Origin: Leisingera caerulea DSM 24564
GTDB lineage: Bacteria; Pseudomonadota; Alphaproteobacteria; Rhodobacterales; Rhodobacteraceae
Assembly: GCF_000473325.1 (NCBI RefSeq)
Contig: NZ_KI421514.1
Coordinates: 252,340 to 316,339, forward strand
DNA: 64,000 bases
Direction: 5' to 3'
The notes below the pieces were generated by a model. The model was not told where the DNA came from and made no database searches. It was given only the letters and a program-made list of their open reading frames with translations. A program made the position numbers and the translations under genes. Below are positions 9,996 to 18,653 of this stretch, one piece after another (the first letter of the stretch is position 1; each line of letters starts with the position of its first letter).

Positions 9996-11353
9996 TGTCA
10001 GCTTGGCTCGACGCCCTTCCCGAAGCAGCAAAAACCTATCTGGAGGGCCGTCGTCTCGACGAAGTTGAATGCGTTATCTCGGACCTTCCCGGTATCGCCC
10101 GTGGCAAGGCGGTACCGGCATCGAAATTTGCAAAGACCGATTATTTCCATCTGCCGGACAGCATCTTCTACCAGACCATCACCGGGGACTGGGCCGATGC
10201 CGCGGACGAGGACGGCTGGATCGAAAAGGACATGACCCTGAAGCCGGACATGTCCACGGCCACCGCCGCGCCCTGGACCGGCGACTGGACCCTGCAGGTG
10301 ATCCATGACGCCTATGACCGGAACGACCAGCCGGTCCCCTTCAGCCCGCGAAACGTGCTGAAGCGCGTGGTGCAGCTCTACCGCGACAAAGGCTGGAAGC
10401 CGGTTGTGGCGCCGGAAATGGAATTCTTCCTGGTTGCCCGCAACATCGACCCGGCCAAAGAGATCGAGCCGATGATGGGCCGCTCCGGCCGCCCGGCGGC
10501 AGCGCGCCAGGCCTACTCGATGACCGCGGTGGACGAGTTCGGTCCCGTCATCGACGACATCTACGACTTTGCGGAGCATCAGGGGTTCGAGATTGACGGC
10601 ATCACCCAGGAAGGCGGCGCCGGGCAGCTGGAAATCAACCTGCGCCACGGCGACCCGGTCAAGCTGGCGGATGAGGTGTTCTACTTCAAGCGGCTGATCC
10701 GCGAGGCGGCGCTGCGGCATGACTGCTTTGCCACTTTCATGGCCAAACCGATCGAAAATGAGCCGGGCTCTGCCATGCACATCCACCATTCGATCCTGGA
10801 TGTGGAAACCGGCGAGAACATCTTCTCCGGCCCGCAAGGCGGCGAGACGGATGCGTTCTATCACTTCATCGCCGGGCTGCAGAACCACCTGCCCGCGGGC
10901 CTGGCGGTGATGGCGCCCTATGTGAACTCCTACCGCCGGTATGTGAAGGACCACGCCGCGCCGATCAATCTGGAATGGGCGCGCGACAACCGCACCACCG
11001 GCATCCGCATCCCGCTGTCGGGGCCAGAGGCGCGGCGGGTGGAGAACCGCATCGCCGGCATGGACTGCAACCCCTATCTGGGCATCGCCCTGTCGCTGGC
11101 CTGCGGCTACCTCGGCCTGATCAAGGAGGAGCGCCCGCGCAAGCAGTTCAAGGGCGACGCCTATGAGGGCGAAGGCGATATCCCGCAGGTCATGGGCCAG
11201 GCGCTGGACCTGTTCGACGAGGCCACCGAGCTGCACGAGGTTCTGGGACCGGAATTCGCCCGTGTGTATTCCATCGTGAAACGCACCGAGTATGAGGAAT
11301 TCCTGCAGGTGATCTCACCCTGGGAGCGCGAGCATCTGCTGATGAACGTCTAG
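9995..11353 (+). CDS. Glutamine-synthetase-like ligase (probable gamma-glutamyl-amine ligase), copy 2
   Basis: A 452-residue glutamine synthetase superfamily protein, homologous to but clearly diverged from the upstream copy. It has an N-terminal LEGRRLDEVECVISDLPGIARGK beta-grasp segment, metal motifs PEMEFFLV and QEGGAGQLEINL, and the arginine/nucleotide segments NRTTGIRIPLSG and RRVENRIAGMDCNPYLG. Ribosome-binding text AGAGAGG lies at 9984-9990. The length and lack of an adenylylation-type C terminus fit PuuA/GlnA-type ligases rather than housekeeping GlnA. Two different ligases around one amidotransferase may act on different amines or form a mixed oligomer. Confidence 0.88.
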   Translation: MSAWLDALPEAAKTYLEGRRLDEVECVISDLPGIARGKAVPASKFAKTDYFHLPDSIFYQTITGDWADAADEDGWIEKDMTLKPDMSTATAAPWTGDWTLQVIHDAYDRNDQPVPFSPRNVLKRVVQLYRDKGWKPVVAPEMEFFLVARNIDPAKEIEPMMGRSGRPAAARQAYSMTAVDEFGPVIDDIYDFAEHQGFEIDGITQEGGAGQLEINLRHGDPVKLADEVFYFKRLIREAALRHDCFATFMAKPIENEPGSAMHIHHSILDVETGENIFSGPQGGETDAFYHFIAGLQNHLPAGLAVMAPYVNSYRRYVKDHAAPINLEWARDNRTTGIRIPLSGPEARRVENRIAGMDCNPYLGIALSLACGYLGLIKEERPRKQFKGDAYEGEGDIPQVMGQALDLFDEATELHEVLGPEFARVYSIVKRTEYEEFLQVISPWEREHLLMNV

Positions 11354-11393
11354 AAACTCCGGCGCTGCGCCCCGGTGCAGCGCCCGTGCAATT

Positions 11394-11415
11394 GAGTATT
11401 TACGGAAAGATGAAG
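11394..11415 (-). repeat. Copy 1 of the TTCATCT..AAATA intergenic element
   Basis: Read on the minus strand, this spells CTTCATCTTTCCGTAAATAC plus two bases, matching elements at 26317, 49694 and 56170. It lies in the gap between the second ligase and the FAD oxidoreductase. Confidence 0.5.
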
Positions 11416-11464
11416 CGCGGGCGCCCTGATGGCGGGCCTGCGTCTGATGAGGTGCGCGATGGGG

Positions 11465-12769
11465 ATGAACCTGCTCTATTCCAATGACCGCAAGGGCGAG
11501 TATCCAAACAGCTGGTATGCGGCAACCGCCATTCCGATGGAGCGGTTTCCCGCCCTTGAAGGGGAGGTGAAGGCGGATGTCTGTATCGTCGGCGGCGGCT
11601 ATACCGGCCTGTCGGCTGCGCTGCATCTGGCCGAGGCGGGGATGTCCGTTGTGCTGCTGGAAGCGCAGCGCGTCGGCTTTGGCGCCTCAGGCCGCAACGG
11701 CGGCCAGCTGGGCAGCGGCCAGCGGATGGATCAGGAGGGGCTGGAGGCGCTGATGGGCGGGCCGGAGGCGCAAAAGCTCTGGCAGCTGGGCGAGGACGCC
11801 AAGGACCTGGTCAAATCGCTGATCGCCCGCCACGGCCAGGACTGCCACCTGAAGCCGGGCGTCGCCTGGACCGCCTTCTCTGAAAAGGAAGCGTCGGAGC
11901 TGCACGACTATGGCCGCCACTTGCAGGACCGGTACGGCTACAGCAGCATTGAGCTGCTCGGCAAGGACGCCTGCTGGGCCATGTGCCCCTCGCCCGCCTA
12001 TAAGGGCGGCATCCTGGATCATGGCGCAGCCCATCTGCATCCCTTGAATTATGTCTTCAGCCTGGCCCGCGCGGCCGCTGCCGCCGGGGCCCGGCTCCAT
12101 GAGGGCAGCGAGGTTCTGGATATTGAGAAAGGCGTAAAGCTGCGCGTGCGCACCGCAAGCGGCAGCGTCACCGCCGATCACCTGATCCTGGCTTGCAACG
12201 GCTATCTTGGCGGACTGAACGGCCAGGTGGCTGCGCGGGTCATGCCGATCAACAATTTCGTCGTGGCGACTGAGCCGCTGGGCGAGGACGCCGCCCGGGT
12301 GCTGGCCCGCGACGTTGCCGTGGCGGACACCAAGTTCGTGGTCAACTACTTCCGCCTCAGCCATGACAAACGGCTGCTGTTCGGCGGCGGCGAAAGCTAT
12401 GGCTACCGCTTCCCCTCCGATATCGCCGCCACCGTGCGCAAGCCGATGACGGAGATCTTCCCGCACCTGAAAGATGTGAAGATCGACTACGCCTGGGGCG
12501 GCACCCTGGGCATCACCATGAAGCGTATGCCCTACCTGGCGCGGCTGGCGCCCAATGTGCTGACCGCCTCCGGCTATTCCGGCCATGGGGTCGGCACTGC
12601 CACCCATGCGGGCCAGCTGATGGCTCAGGCCGTCCAGGGGCAGGCAGAGGGGTTTGACACCATGGCGCGCGTGCCTGCTCCGCGCTTCCCCGGCGGGCCG
12701 CGGATGCGCTCGCCGCTGCTGGTGCTGGCGATGACCTGGTTTGCCCTGCGCGACCGGCTGGGGGTCTGA
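11465..12769 (+). CDS. FAD-dependent amine/amino acid oxidoreductase (PuuB-like)
   Basis: A 434-residue DAO-family flavoprotein. The N-terminal Rossmann motif CIVGGGYTGLSAALHLAEAG lies about 35 residues in, followed by GFGASGRNGGQLG, the flavin-contact segment of the PuuB/OrdL group. The C-terminal AWGGTLGITMKRMPYL and SGYSGHGVGTATHAGQ are also typical of that group. These enzymes oxidise gamma-glutamylputrescine or similar secondary amines to aldehydes. I chose the ATG at 11465 (MNLLYSNDRKGEYPNSWYA); ATGs at 11459 and 11429 are in frame, and AGGTG at 11450-11454 could serve either of the first two. It completes the putative amine-degradation cluster. Confidence 0.87.
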   Translation: MNLLYSNDRKGEYPNSWYAATAIPMERFPALEGEVKADVCIVGGGYTGLSAALHLAEAGMSVVLLEAQRVGFGASGRNGGQLGSGQRMDQEGLEALMGGPEAQKLWQLGEDAKDLVKSLIARHGQDCHLKPGVAWTAFSEKEASELHDYGRHLQDRYGYSSIELLGKDACWAMCPSPAYKGGILDHGAAHLHPLNYVFSLARAAAAAGARLHEGSEVLDIEKGVKLRVRTASGSVTADHLILACNGYLGGLNGQVAARVMPINNFVVATEPLGEDAARVLARDVAVADTKFVVNYFRLSHDKRLLFGGGESYGYRFPSDIAATVRKPMTEIFPHLKDVKIDYAWGGTLGITMKRMPYLARLAPNVLTASGYSGHGVGTATHAGQLMAQAVQGQAEGFDTMARVPAPRFPGGPRMRSPLLVLAMTWFALRDRLGV

Positions 12770-12885
12770 CCCCCAGACCTTGGGCCGGTTTCCGCGCAAC
12801 TTCGCAACAGTTCTGTGAATTTTTGCCGGGCGCGGCAGATTTCGCCGCGTCCCCTCTTGGCACCGGTCAAAGTTAGTTTTACGTT

Positions 12886-12906
12886 TCCTGAAGAAACAAT
12901 TCAGGA
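12886..12906 (+). promoter_or_regulatory. Inverted repeat that could sequester the ribosome-binding site
   Basis: TCCTGAA (12886-12892) and TTCAGGA (12900-12906) form a seven-pair stem around a seven-base loop. The AGGA in the right arm is the likely Shine-Dalgarno of the ATG at 12916, so folding would occlude translation. It could equally be a DNA operator. Confidence 0.45.
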
Positions 12907-12915
12907 TTTTGAAAT

Positions 12916-14121
12916 ATGGCCCTGCCGCCCAACGTTCATGACGCTGAACCCATTCCCGCAGCCGCCCGCGAGGCCATCGACACCCTGATGCAATCCGGCG
13001 ATCTCTTCCGCTACACCGCGCCCCAGGACGCGCCGGTCACGCTGCTGGAACAGGAATATGCAGAACTGCTGGGCAGCAAATACGCGCTTGCGGTCTCCTC
13101 CTGCTCCGCAGCCTTGTTCCTGTCGCTGAAGGCGCTTGGCCTTCCCCGCGATGCGCGCGTGCTAATCCCCGCCTTCACCTTTGCCGCCGTGCCGTCCTCG
13201 GTCGTGCATGCCGACTGCGTGCCGGTGCTGTGTGAAGTGGGCGAGAATTACCGCATCGACCTGGGCGATTTCGAGTCCAAGCTGGACGGCGTGCAGGCGG
13301 TGATCATCAGCCACATGCGCGGCCATACCTCCGACATGGATGCGATCATGGCGCTGTGCGACGCCCGCGGCATCCCGGTGGTCGAGGACGCGGCCCATTC
13401 GCTGGGCACCACTTGGAACGGGCGGAACATCGGCACCATCGGCAAGGTCGGCTGCTTCTCCTTCCAGTCCTACAAGATGGTCAACGCAGGCGAAGGCGGC
13501 ATCCTGATCACTGACGACGCCGACCTGATTGCCCGCGCTGTGATCATGTCAGGCGCCTATGAGCACAACTGGAAAAAGCACAAGGGCCCGCACGGCGAAA
13601 ACACCCCGGATCTGGCGCAAGCTTTTTCAAAGTGGCAGAACCAGCTGCCGCTTTATAATCTGCGGATGAGCAACCTGTCCGCCGCCGTGATCCGCCCGCA
13701 GCTGCCGGAGCTGGCGCGCCGGGTGCGGGATGGCCTCGCCAACTACGATTACGTGGCGGAGCGGCTGAACGCCTCCCGCTTCTTTGACGTGCCCCAGCCG
13801 CTGGGCCCGGAACACCGCGCACCGGATTCGATCCAGTTCAACCTGGTGGGCCTGAGCGGAGACCAGACCCGCACCTTTGCCGCCACCGCAGAGGCCAAGG
13901 GCGTCAAGGTGCAGGTCTTTGGCCTGTCCACCGACAACGCCCGCGCCTTCTGGAACTGGCAGTTCCTGCGCGACCTGCCCGAGCTGCCGCAGACCCGCGC
14001 CATGCTGATGAAGGCTTGCGACGTGCGCCTGCCGGTGCGCCTGACCCGCGCTGAACTGGACGTGATCGCGGACATCCTGCTGGGGGCGGTCGAAGAAACC
14101 ATGGGCAAGGCCGCCGCCTGA
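12916..14121 (+). CDS. DegT/DnrJ/EryC1/StrS-family PLP aminotransferase
   Basis: A 401-residue fold-type I PLP enzyme of the sugar-aminotransferase family. VSSCSAALFLSLKALG is the cofactor phosphate-binding segment, VVEDAAHSLGT contains the ring-binding aspartate, and Lys187 in FSFQSYKMVNAGEGG is the Schiff-base lysine. Members usually aminate keto-sugars for surface polysaccharides or antibiotics, but no sugar-pathway genes are beside this one. The histidine-rich SHMRGHTSDMDA is conserved in the family. It is expressed alone, from a leader with an inverted repeat over the ribosome-binding site. Substrate unknown. Confidence 0.88.
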   Translation: MALPPNVHDAEPIPAAAREAIDTLMQSGDLFRYTAPQDAPVTLLEQEYAELLGSKYALAVSSCSAALFLSLKALGLPRDARVLIPAFTFAAVPSSVVHADCVPVLCEVGENYRIDLGDFESKLDGVQAVIISHMRGHTSDMDAIMALCDARGIPVVEDAAHSLGTTWNGRNIGTIGKVGCFSFQSYKMVNAGEGGILITDDADLIARAVIMSGAYEHNWKKHKGPHGENTPDLAQAFSKWQNQLPLYNLRMSNLSAAVIRPQLPELARRVRDGLANYDYVAERLNASRFFDVPQPLGPEHRAPDSIQFNLVGLSGDQTRTFAATAEAKGVKVQVFGLSTDNARAFWNWQFLRDLPELPQTRAMLMKACDVRLPVRLTRAELDVIADILLGAVEETMGKAAA

Positions 14122-14148
14122 GACTCAGCCAGGACCTGACAATTGAAG

Positions 14149-14169
14149 CCCCGGCCCTGCGCCGGGGTT
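14149..14169 (+). terminator. Intrinsic terminator after the DegT gene
   Basis: A seven-pair stem CCCCGGC (14149-14155) / GCCGGGG (14161-14167) with loop CCTGC, followed by TTA. It lies 27 bases after the stop codon. Confidence 0.6.
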
Positions 14170-14213
14170 ATTCATGATTGCAATCCAGGCTTGTGCCCTT
14201 CACCTTGCCACCC

Positions 14214-14735
14214 ATGAAAGCCCCGTCCGAATTCAAGCGGCGCCCGGCCACCGCGCTGGTTGCCATGGCCAACTCTCTGAGCATGGGGGATTCCCTCCCC
14301 AAGGGCGACCTGACCCGGATCATCAGCGCGGTTATCTCAGACCGGGCTGAACGGGCCGCCCTGCTTGCCGCTATCCGCGCATCGAATGACCCGGACTGCG
14401 GTCTTGCCGTGGCCGACCTGCTGACCGCCTTTGCCACCGAAGCGGCAGAGACAGAAGCCCAAGCCCGCGATGCAGATCAGGTCATCGGCCAATGGGCGCA
14501 GCGGCTGGCAGCCGGCGCGCTGCTGGCGAGCTTTGGTGCGGCGATTGCCGGCACGGTGACTGGCGGGCTGGCCTTCGGCCTCACCCTTCTGTCGTTCTCG
14601 GGCTTTGTCTTTGCCACCGCCTCCAGAATCGGCGGACGGGTGAACATGCGCCGCCACGCACAGGCACGCGACAGCGCCGACTCCCTGGCCCGCCACGTTT
14701 TGGAAGCTGGCAAAATCGGGCCGGACGGGAAGTGA
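14214..14735 (+). CDS. Hypothetical membrane-associated protein
   Basis: I do not recognise this 173-residue protein. The first 95 residues are soluble and helix-prone (DADQVIGQWAQRLAAG ends this part). A glycine-rich hydrophobic stretch LLASFGAAIAGTVTGGLAFG continues into LTLLSFSGFVFATAS, which looks like two closely spaced membrane segments. The tail is basic (GRVNMRRHAQARD). The start at 14214 is chosen because it opens a normal N terminus; a TTG at 14178 is in frame. It is co-directional with the small membrane gene that follows 53 bases later. Confidence 0.6.
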   Translation: MKAPSEFKRRPATALVAMANSLSMGDSLPKGDLTRIISAVISDRAERAALLAAIRASNDPDCGLAVADLLTAFATEAAETEAQARDADQVIGQWAQRLAAGALLASFGAAIAGTVTGGLAFGLTLLSFSGFVFATASRIGGRVNMRRHAQARDSADSLARHVLEAGKIGPDGK

Positions 14736-14788
14736 TATGGAATTTTCAGCATTCCTCCCCTATATTGACAGTGCAACCGGAGAAACAC

Positions 14789-14983
14789 ATGTTTGAAGCC
14801 ATGGGACTTGAGACTGTCATCGTCAGCACGATCATCGGCGCCTGCGCCCTGTCTTTTGGCGCCAGCGCCTATCTGTTCCTGCGCGCGCGCCCCGCTCCTG
14901 AGGCAAAGGATCTCGATCAGATCGTAAAGAACGCCCCGTATCACCGGCTGCACAACGTGCTGAAGGTCGAAGCCGGCTCCTGA
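14789..14983 (+). CDS. Small single-pass membrane protein, unknown
   Basis: A 64-residue protein with one hydrophobic segment, IVSTIIGACALSFGASAYLF, near the N terminus and a short soluble tail DLDQIVKNAPYHRLHNVLKV. CCGGAG at 14777-14782 precedes the ATG at a normal distance, and a terminator follows the stop, which supports a real gene despite its size. No family is recognised. Confidence 0.6.
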   Translation: MFEAMGLETVIVSTIIGACALSFGASAYLFLRARPAPEAKDLDQIVKNAPYHRLHNVLKVEAGS

Positions 14984-15010
14984 TCCGCCCCGCCAGACCG
15001 CGCAAGAAAT

Positions 15011-15040
15011 AAGCCCCCGCCAAACTGGACCGGGGGCTTT
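15011..15040. terminator. Bidirectional intrinsic terminator
   Basis: A perfect nine-pair stem AAGCCCCCG (15011-15019) / CGGGGGCTT (15031-15039) with A and T runs on its two sides. It sits between the convergent small membrane gene and phaR and can serve both. Confidence 0.8.
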
Positions 15041-15064
15041 GCTGTCAGTGCGAACCGCTCAGGC

Positions 15065-15622
15065 TCACTTCATCTTGGACAGCTTTTCCTGCAGCTCCGC
15101 CAGCTGCTTTTTGATGTCATCCAGATCCTCGCCGCCGCCGTCGGATTTCTCCTCATCGCGCGCGCCGCCGGTCCAGCCCGCCGTGCCAAAGCCGCTGGTC
15201 ATCGCCTTCAGGAACGCCTCCTGCTGCGCTTTCACCGCCTCGAACCCTGGTATCTTCGCCATCGGGTTCATCGCGTTCATGTTCTCCATCATCTTCGACT
15301 GGCTTTCGCGCAGCATGTCGAATGAGGTCTGCAGGAATTGCGGCATCACCCCGCCGCCGGGCACCATGTAGCTGCGCACCAGATCGTTGAGCACATTCAC
15401 CGGCAGCACGTTTTCCCCGCGGCTTTCATGCTCCGCGATGATCTGCAGCAGGTATTGGCGGGTCAGGTCATCGCCAGTTTTCAGATCGACGATCTGCACC
15501 TCGCGGCCATCCCGGATAAACCCCGCGATATCCTCCAGCGTGACGTAATCGCTGGTCTCGGTATTATACAGCCTGCGGCTGGCATACCGTTTGATCAGCA
15601 AGGGTTTGTCCTGTTCTGCCAT
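15065..15622 (-). CDS. phaR: PHA synthesis repressor PhaR
   Basis: A 185-residue DNA-binding and PHB-granule-binding autoregulator. The N-terminal domain reads LIKRYASRRLYNTETSDYVT, the invariant PhaR opening, followed by DIAGFIRDGREVQIVDLKTG; the central part contains FLQTSFDMLRESQSKMMENM. The C-terminal third is a glutamate/lysine-rich coiled coil. In related alphaproteobacteria PhaR represses phaP and itself until PHB granules titrate it away. GGGAGGGAG precedes the start. Candidate operators are seen near phaP and between phaC and phaZ in this window. Confidence 0.95.
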   Translation of the reverse strand: MAEQDKPLLIKRYASRRLYNTETSDYVTLEDIAGFIRDGREVQIVDLKTGDDLTRQYLLQIIAEHESRGENVLPVNVLNDLVRSYMVPGGGVMPQFLQTSFDMLRESQSKMMENMNAMNPMAKIPGFEAVKAQQEAFLKAMTSGFGTAGWTGGARDEEKSDGGGEDLDDIKKQLAELQEKLSKMK

Positions 15623-15821
15623 GTGCTCCCTCCCCGGTCATGACGCATCGCAGCAAAGCCTATGCCACTGCAGAACAAAAGGGAAGCCTCAGCGCAGTTT
15701 CCGCAACATTTGTTCCCGCAAGGGCCGCCGGCAGCCTGCCGTATCAACCCTTGACCTGAACCTGGCTTGAGCTTTTACAGATCTGTCCTGCAGCACAAAC
15801 CGCAGCAGGAGCGCACAGGAA

Positions 15822-16691
15822 ATGAAAATTCTGATTCTCGGCGGCACCGGGTCCATCGGCACTGCCGTCACCCACGAACTGGTCCGCAACGGCCATCATG
15901 TCACCGGCCTCAGCCGCTCGGCGGCCTCGGACCGCAATCTGGAGGCAATGGGCGCCCGCCCCCTGCGCGGCGATCTGCGCCGCCCCGGCAGCTGGGTCGG
16001 GGAGGTTATCGGCACTGATGCGCTGATCCAGCTGGCCGCCACCTTCGACGACGGCATGGCGCAGGCCGACACCGCCGCCGTTACCGCCATCCTGCGCCAG
16101 GCGGCCCTGCGCCCTGAGCCGCTGCGGCTGCTCTACACCGGCGGCTGCTGGCTTTATGGCGCCACCGGCAGCCGGGTTGCGGATGAGGCCAGCCCGATGC
16201 GGCCGATCAAACCCTTTGCCTGGATGCAGGAAAACAGCCAAAAGGTGCTGGCGTCCCCTGCCCTCTCTGCCGCGGTCGTGCACCCGGCGATGGTCTACCA
16301 CGAGGGCGGCGGCGCCTTCTCCCGCTATCTGGAGGCCGCCCGCGACGGCCAACCGTTCGAGATCTGGGGCAGCATCACCACCCGCTGGCCGCTGATCCAC
16401 CGGGCGGACCTGGCCCGGGCCTACCGGCTTCTGCTGGAGCGGCCGCAGCTCACCGGCCATTTCAATGCCAGTGCCGAAACCGGCGTTCCCGTTTCGGAAA
16501 TCACTGGTGAAATCGCCCGCCGCCACGGGCATGATGCCAGCTATGTGGTGCGCAGCCTGAAACATGTACTGATCAAATACGGCGCTTGGGCCGAGGGGCC
16601 GGCACTGGATCAGCAGATGGCGTCCGGCAGGCTGCGCCGTCTGACCGGCTGGAAAGTGCAGCACTCCAGCTTCCGCACTGCTCATTTTTGA
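15822..16691 (+). CDS. NAD(P)-dependent epimerase/dehydratase (extended SDR)
   Basis: A 289-residue Rossmann-fold protein. The dinucleotide motif is ILGGTGSIGTAVTHELVRNG at the N terminus, and a YXXXK-like catalytic region is replaced by AWMQENSQKVLA around residue 140, so the classical catalytic tyrosine is not obvious. That is common in atypical SDRs that act as NADP-binding reductases. AGGAA lies immediately before the ATG. There is no operon partner: phaR is upstream in the opposite direction and a cyclase gene follows. Substrate unknown. Confidence 0.8.
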   Translation: MKILILGGTGSIGTAVTHELVRNGHHVTGLSRSAASDRNLEAMGARPLRGDLRRPGSWVGEVIGTDALIQLAATFDDGMAQADTAAVTAILRQAALRPEPLRLLYTGGCWLYGATGSRVADEASPMRPIKPFAWMQENSQKVLASPALSAAVVHPAMVYHEGGGAFSRYLEAARDGQPFEIWGSITTRWPLIHRADLARAYRLLLERPQLTGHFNASAETGVPVSEITGEIARRHGHDASYVVRSLKHVLIKYGAWAEGPALDQQMASGRLRRLTGWKVQHSSFRTAHF

Positions 16692-16792
16692 CGCTGAAGC
16701 GGACCAGGCTGCGCCAGAATCTTCATTTTCTGCATCTAAAGAGCAGCAAAAGATTCTCAATGTGATACAATTAATGTCAGGTCTTTGAGTGC

Positions 16793-18556
16793 ATGGTAGC
16801 GGGGAAGATGGCTGACCAAGGGGACAGGCAAAGACAAGCCGCCGTTCTGATCGCAGACGTTGCGGGGTATTCCGCATTGGTTGAGGCGCAGGAAGCCGAA
16901 ACCATTGCGGCGGTCCGCGATCTTGGCAACCGCATCATCGCCCCGGCTGCCGGGGAGCACGGCGGACGGGTTGTCAAAACAGTGGGTGACGGTTTCCTGA
17001 TGGAGTTTCGCTCCGCGGTGCCAGCTGTGAAGGCGGCAATGGCTATTTCCGGCAAGGCAGCAGCCAGCCGCAACGGCCCCCGCGGGCTGAGCCTCAGACT
17101 GAGGATGGGCATCCACTCGGGCACGGTGTTCCCGTCGGACGATGACCTGCTGGGCAATTGCGTGAATGTTGCCTCCCGCCTGCAAAGCCTCGCTGCGCCG
17201 GGAGAAATCTGCCTCTCCGGCACCGTGCATGAACAGGTCCGCGGCAGGGTCGGCGCTGCATTCGACGACTTGGGTCTGCAGCAGGTCCGCAACATTGCCG
17301 AACCGGTGCGCATCTACCGCATCGCTGGCAACTCCCTGCCTGCCCTGGATCCTGAAGGCCCCTCGCCGGAGGCATCGGTGGCCGTGCTTCCCTTTGCCAG
17401 CGCCTCTCCGGCCAGCACCGAAGCCGAAGACATGGCGCAAACGCTAACTGAGGACATAACGATCGGGCTGTCCCGGTACCGCGCGCTGCGCGTTGTGTCC
17501 CGCAATGCGGCGCTGCAGTTCGCCGGCAGCAAAGCCAGCCCCTCAGTGGCGGCAGCCGAGCTGGGCGTGCGGTTTCTGGCTGAAGGAAGCGTCCGGCAGC
17601 TGCCCGGGAAGCTGCGTGTCACTGTCACACTTTCAGATGGCGCCAGCGGCCTGTCCCTGTGGAGCGGCCGCTATGACCGGGAAGATTGCACCGATTTTTC
17701 ACAGCAGGATGCGCTGGCCGCTCAGATCACCCAGACCCTCGCGACGCAGCTTCAGTCCGTTGCAAGCCAAAAATCAGCCATGCGCGCGGCCAAACGCGGC
17801 ACGCCGACGGGGCGGGAACTGGTAATGCAAGCCAGGTCCCTCATCTTGGATTCCCGCGGCAGGCTCACACAGTGCAGGACACTGTACCAGCAAGCCTGCG
17901 ATGCCGACTTCGGCAATGCAGCGGCCTATTCCGGGCTGGCGCTGACTTATTTGGTGGAGTGGATGAGCGGCTGGGCCGTGTCAGCGGAATTGACCTTGGA
18001 CAAGGCCTTTCCGCTGCTGCGCCATGCCGCCCGCATCGACCCGCTCGACAGCGTTGCGCAGCGCAGGCTTGCCGTGATGCATCTGTGCAAGGGAAACTTC
18101 ACACTGGCAGAGGACCACTTTCAGCGCGCCTTGATGCTGAACCCCAACGACACCGATACCATGGCTTTCCGCGGGCTGTCCCTGATCTATCAGGGCAGGC
18201 CGGAAAAGGCACTGGCGGAACTGGACCAGGCCACGGCCCTGAATCCGTTCCACCCGACATATTTCCACTGGTTCCGGGGGCTCGCCCTGTACATGTGCCG
18301 GGCCTATGATCCGGCTGTTTCCGAGGTCACCAAGGCGATTGAGCTGTTCCCGGGGTTCCCGGTCCCGCACCGCCATCTGGCCGCCTGCTATGCCCAGCTG
18401 GGGAACCGGCCCGCTGCAGCGCGGGAATGCGGGCGCGTTCTGGACCTGGAGCCCGGATTCTCGGTTGCCCGCATCAGCAAGACGCTGCCCTTTGCCCGGG
18501 CACAGGACCTGGAGCATTACTGCGAAGGCCTGCGCCAGGCCGGATTGCCTGAATAA
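16793..18556 (+). CDS. Class III adenylate/guanylate cyclase with TolB-like and TPR domains
   Basis: A 587-residue protein. The N-terminal class III cyclase domain (about 15-170) keeps its key residues: metal aspartates at 22 (IADVAGYS) and 66 (TVGDGF), Lys62, and the transition-state pair Asn125/Arg129 in NVASRL. A SVAVLPFASASPA-type segment (about 195-320) resembles the TolB/FlgO N-terminal domain often fused to such cyclases. Tetratricopeptide-like helices fill the rest. There is no membrane segment, so it should make a cyclic nucleotide in the cytoplasm under control of its TPR part. An ATG at 16808 is an alternative start. Confidence 0.85.
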   Translation: MVAGKMADQGDRQRQAAVLIADVAGYSALVEAQEAETIAAVRDLGNRIIAPAAGEHGGRVVKTVGDGFLMEFRSAVPAVKAAMAISGKAAASRNGPRGLSLRLRMGIHSGTVFPSDDDLLGNCVNVASRLQSLAAPGEICLSGTVHEQVRGRVGAAFDDLGLQQVRNIAEPVRIYRIAGNSLPALDPEGPSPEASVAVLPFASASPASTEAEDMAQTLTEDITIGLSRYRALRVVSRNAALQFAGSKASPSVAAAELGVRFLAEGSVRQLPGKLRVTVTLSDGASGLSLWSGRYDREDCTDFSQQDALAAQITQTLATQLQSVASQKSAMRAAKRGTPTGRELVMQARSLILDSRGRLTQCRTLYQQACDADFGNAAAYSGLALTYLVEWMSGWAVSAELTLDKAFPLLRHAARIDPLDSVAQRRLAVMHLCKGNFTLAEDHFQRALMLNPNDTDTMAFRGLSLIYQGRPEKALAELDQATALNPFHPTYFHWFRGLALYMCRAYDPAVSEVTKAIELFPGFPVPHRHLAACYAQLGNRPAAARECGRVLDLEPGFSVARISKTLPFARAQDLEHYCEGLRQAGLPE

Positions 18557-18573
18557 CCCCCCCTGAAACGCAA

Positions 18574-18601
18574 AAGGACAGGCCTTGCGGCCTGCCCTTC
18601 T
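18574..18601 (+). terminator. Intrinsic terminator after the cyclase gene
   Basis: An 11-pair stem with one mismatch, AAGGACAGGCC (18574-18584) / GGCCTGCCCTT (18589-18599), with loop TTGC and T residues after it. It can also serve phaP from the other side. Confidence 0.65.
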
Positions 18602-18653
18602 TCACGGTCCGGCTCCGTCAGGGAGGAGAGCGAGGGCCGGATCGCGGACGTGC

